NCBI GenBank assembly: GCA_003246505.1
Contig: QKAI01000474.1
Span: 1 to 7,509 of the forward strand
DNA from: Spirochaetaceae bacterium
GTDB lineage: Bacteria > Spirochaetota > Spirochaetia > DSM-2461
Direction of reading: 5' to 3'
Length of the DNA: 7,509 nt
Shown here: positions 5,870 through 7,509 of the stretch, piece after piece
Layout: every line of letters begins with the position of its first letter
Numbering within the stretch: position 1 is the first letter of the stretch
Notes under the pieces: model-generated
Seen by the model: only the letters and a program-made list of their open reading frames with translations
Told to the model about the DNA's origin: nothing
Database searches by the model: none
Position numbers and translations under genes: made by a program

Positions 5870-7509
5870 ATGAAAAAAGACGCCATAAATCCCCATTTGA
5901 GGAATATTGCCATAATTGCCCACGTAGACCACGGAAAAACGACCCTGGTCGATGCCCTTTTCAAACAGTCCGGACTTTTCCGGGATAACCAGGAGACCCA
6001 GGACCGGCTCATGGACCGGATGGATCTGGAACGGGAGAGGGGCATCACCATCGCCGCCAAAAACTGTTCCATCCGATGGAAGGACGTGAAGATCAACATC
6101 CTGGACACCCCGGGCCATGCGGACTTCGGCGGCGAAGTGGAACGGGCCCTTTCCATGGTGGACGGGGCCATCCTTCTTGTCGACGCCTCGGAAGGGCCCC
6201 TTCCCCAGACCCGCTTCGTCCTGGGAAAAGCCCTGGCCGCGGGTCTCAAGATCATCGTGGTCATCAACAAGATTGACCGCCCCGACGCCCGGTCCGAAGA
6301 GGTCCTGAGCGAAGTCTACGATCTTCTCATAGATCTGGACGCCGACGAGGGTCAGCTGGAATTCCCCCTCTACTACGCCAACGGGCGGGAGGGCATCGCG
6401 GGGAAATCCCCCACCGATCTGGAGGAAAATCTCCATTGCCTCCTCGATGCCATTGTGGATGAAGTCCCCGGTCCCCGGTACGACGAGGGGGAACCCTTCC
6501 AGATGATGGTGTCCGACCTCTCCTATTCGGACTATCTGGGCCGTCTCGCCGTGGGCAAGGTGGTCAACGGCAGCGTCAAGGCCAGGGAGAGCCTCATCTG
6601 CCTGGGGCCGGAGGAGAAGCAGACCTCCCTGAACGTCACCAAGATCCAGGTCTACCAGGGCCCCATGCTGGTGGACGCGGAGGAGGTGGAGCCCGGCGAG
6701 ATCGTGGTCTTGGCCGGCATAGACGATGTCTTCATCGGGGACACGATCTGCCATAAATCCCAGCCCAAGGCCCTGAAGCGGCTGACCGTGGACGAACCCA
6801 CCGTGAGCATGCGCTTCACTCCCAACTCTTCCCCCTTCCAGGGGCAGGAGGGGAAGCTGGTCCAGTCCAGCAAGATTCGGGATCGCCTGGAGAAGGAGAC
6901 CATGCTCAACGTCTCCATCAAGGTGGAGGAAGCCACCACCGGGGAGGGATTCATCGTCAAGGGGCGGGGGGAATTCCAGATGGTCATTCTCATAGAGACC
7001 ATGCGCCGGGAGGGCTTCGAACTCTGCGTGGGACGGCCCCAGGTCATCTTCCATAAGAAGGACGGGAAAACCCTGGAACCGATCGAGCACCTCTACGTGG
7101 ACTGCGAAGAGGCCTATACCGGTATCGTCACGGAAAAGCTCTCCAAGCGCAAGGGGCGGATGCTGGCCTTCGTCAACCATGAGAACGGACGGGCCCGGCT
7201 GGAGTTTTCCGTGCCCTCCCGTGCTCTCATCGGCTACCGGGACGAGTTCCTCACCGATACCCGGGGCACGGGGATTCTCAACTCCCTTATCAGCGGTTAC
7301 GAAGAGTACCGGGGGGATTTCCCGGAACGGCATACGGGGTCCCTCGTCTGCGACAGGATAGGGGAGACCGTCCCCTACGCCCTTTACAATCTGGAGCCCC
7401 GGGGCATCATGTTCGTCACCCCCGGCGAGAAGGTTTACGAGGGTATGATCGTGGGAGAGCACAACCGGGAGAACGACCTGGATGTGAACCCCTGCAAGAC
7501 GAAGAAGCT
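5870..7509 (+). CDS. typA: TypA/BipA ribosome-associated translational GTPase (5' part, cut by the right edge)
   Basis: Translational GTPase of the EF-G/LepA group that binds the 70S ribosome, helps ribosome assembly and stress adaptation, and in enterobacteria also binds ppGpp. 546 complete codons are visible of about 605; the frame stays open to the window end, where the NPCKTKKL segment near the usual C-terminus is reached. G-domain motifs are complete: AHVDHGKTT (17-25), RGIT in switch I (57-60), DTPGH (79-83) and NKID (133-136). The beta-barrel domain 2 (around SDYLGRLAVGKV) and the EF-G III/V-like domains follow, with VKGRGEFQMVILIETMRREGF and PSRALIGYRDEF. The last of these belongs to the TypA-specific C-terminal region. 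GRGEFQ replaces the commoner GRGELH, a variant I associate with spirochaetes. The ATG at 5870 starts with a Lys-rich MKKDAINPHLRNIAI and has no Shine-Dalgarno; it sits 7 nt after a perfect TATAAT. Codon use matches the neighbours. Confidence 0.96.
   Translation, partial: MKKDAINPHLRNIAIIAHVDHGKTTLVDALFKQSGLFRDNQETQDRLMDRMDLERERGITIAAKNCSIRWKDVKINILDTPGHADFGGEVERALSMVDGAILLVDASEGPLPQTRFVLGKALAAGLKIIVVINKIDRPDARSEEVLSEVYDLLIDLDADEGQLEFPLYYANGREGIAGKSPTDLEENLHCLLDAIVDEVPGPRYDEGEPFQMMVSDLSYSDYLGRLAVGKVVNGSVKARESLICLGPEEKQTSLNVTKIQVYQGPMLVDAEEVEPGEIVVLAGIDDVFIGDTICHKSQPKALKRLTVDEPTVSMRFTPNSSPFQGQEGKLVQSSKIRDRLEKETMLNVSIKVEEATTGEGFIVKGRGEFQMVILIETMRREGFELCVGRPQVIFHKKDGKTLEPIEHLYVDCEEAYTGIVTEKLSKRKGRMLAFVNHENGRARLEFSVPSRALIGYRDEFLTDTRGTGILNSLISGYEEYRGDFPERHTGSLVCDRIGETVPYALYNLEPRGIMFVTPGEKVYEGMIVGEHNRENDLDVNPCKTKK

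Noticed and set aside
5762..7462. 566-codon open frame on the - strand opposite typA
   Set aside because: It lies antisense to a gene with complete TypA motifs. The His/Asp/Gly-rich product resembles the spurious translations often seen opposite GC-biased elongation-factor genes. It has no recognisable domain.

Overview
The window is a compact, gene-dense piece of a chromosome with moderately high GC. It looks like ordinary housekeeping territory rather than a mobile or accessory island. I see no transposase, integrase, CRISPR array, tRNA or rRNA. The best guess for the host is a free-living spirochaete (Spirochaetales-like). This rests on the secreted beta-propeller plus HEAT-repeat protein and on the TypA variant carrying GRGEFQ in place of the more common GRGELH. 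It is an inference from family knowledge, not a database result.

Layout from left to right: (1) the 3' part of a guanine deaminase gene (guaD, + strand, cut by the left edge); (2) a RelA/SpoT-type synthetase-only alarmone enzyme with a coiled-coil tail (- strand), converging on guaD so tightly that the two stop codons share the palindrome CTAG; (3) a divergent intergenic region of about 140 bp with A/T-tracts, an inverted repeat and a promoter; (4) a two-gene + strand operon, a TRAM/Fe-S RNA m5U methyltransferase (RlmD/TrmA family) overlapping by ATGA with a secreted PQQ-type beta-propeller/HEAT protein; (5) an unrecognised 166-residue protein on the - strand, whose end overlaps the propeller gene tail to tail; (6) a second divergent intergenic region of about 116 bp with a perfect 13-bp palindrome and a strong extended -10 promoter; (7) typA/bipA (+ strand, cut by the right edge).

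Most genes fit a loose theme of guanine nucleotides and the ribosome: guanine salvage, (p)ppGpp-type synthesis, RNA uridine methylation, and a ribosome-associated GTPase whose relatives bind ppGpp. Only the methyltransferase and propeller genes are clearly co-transcribed.

The most interesting pattern is in the start regions. The genes that sit first behind a promoter have a -10-like hexamer only 6-7 nt before the ATG and no usable Shine-Dalgarno sequence, which suggests leaderless mRNAs. The one internal operon gene has a textbook GGAGAGG at 5-nt spacing. I do not find a convincing new multi-gene system here.
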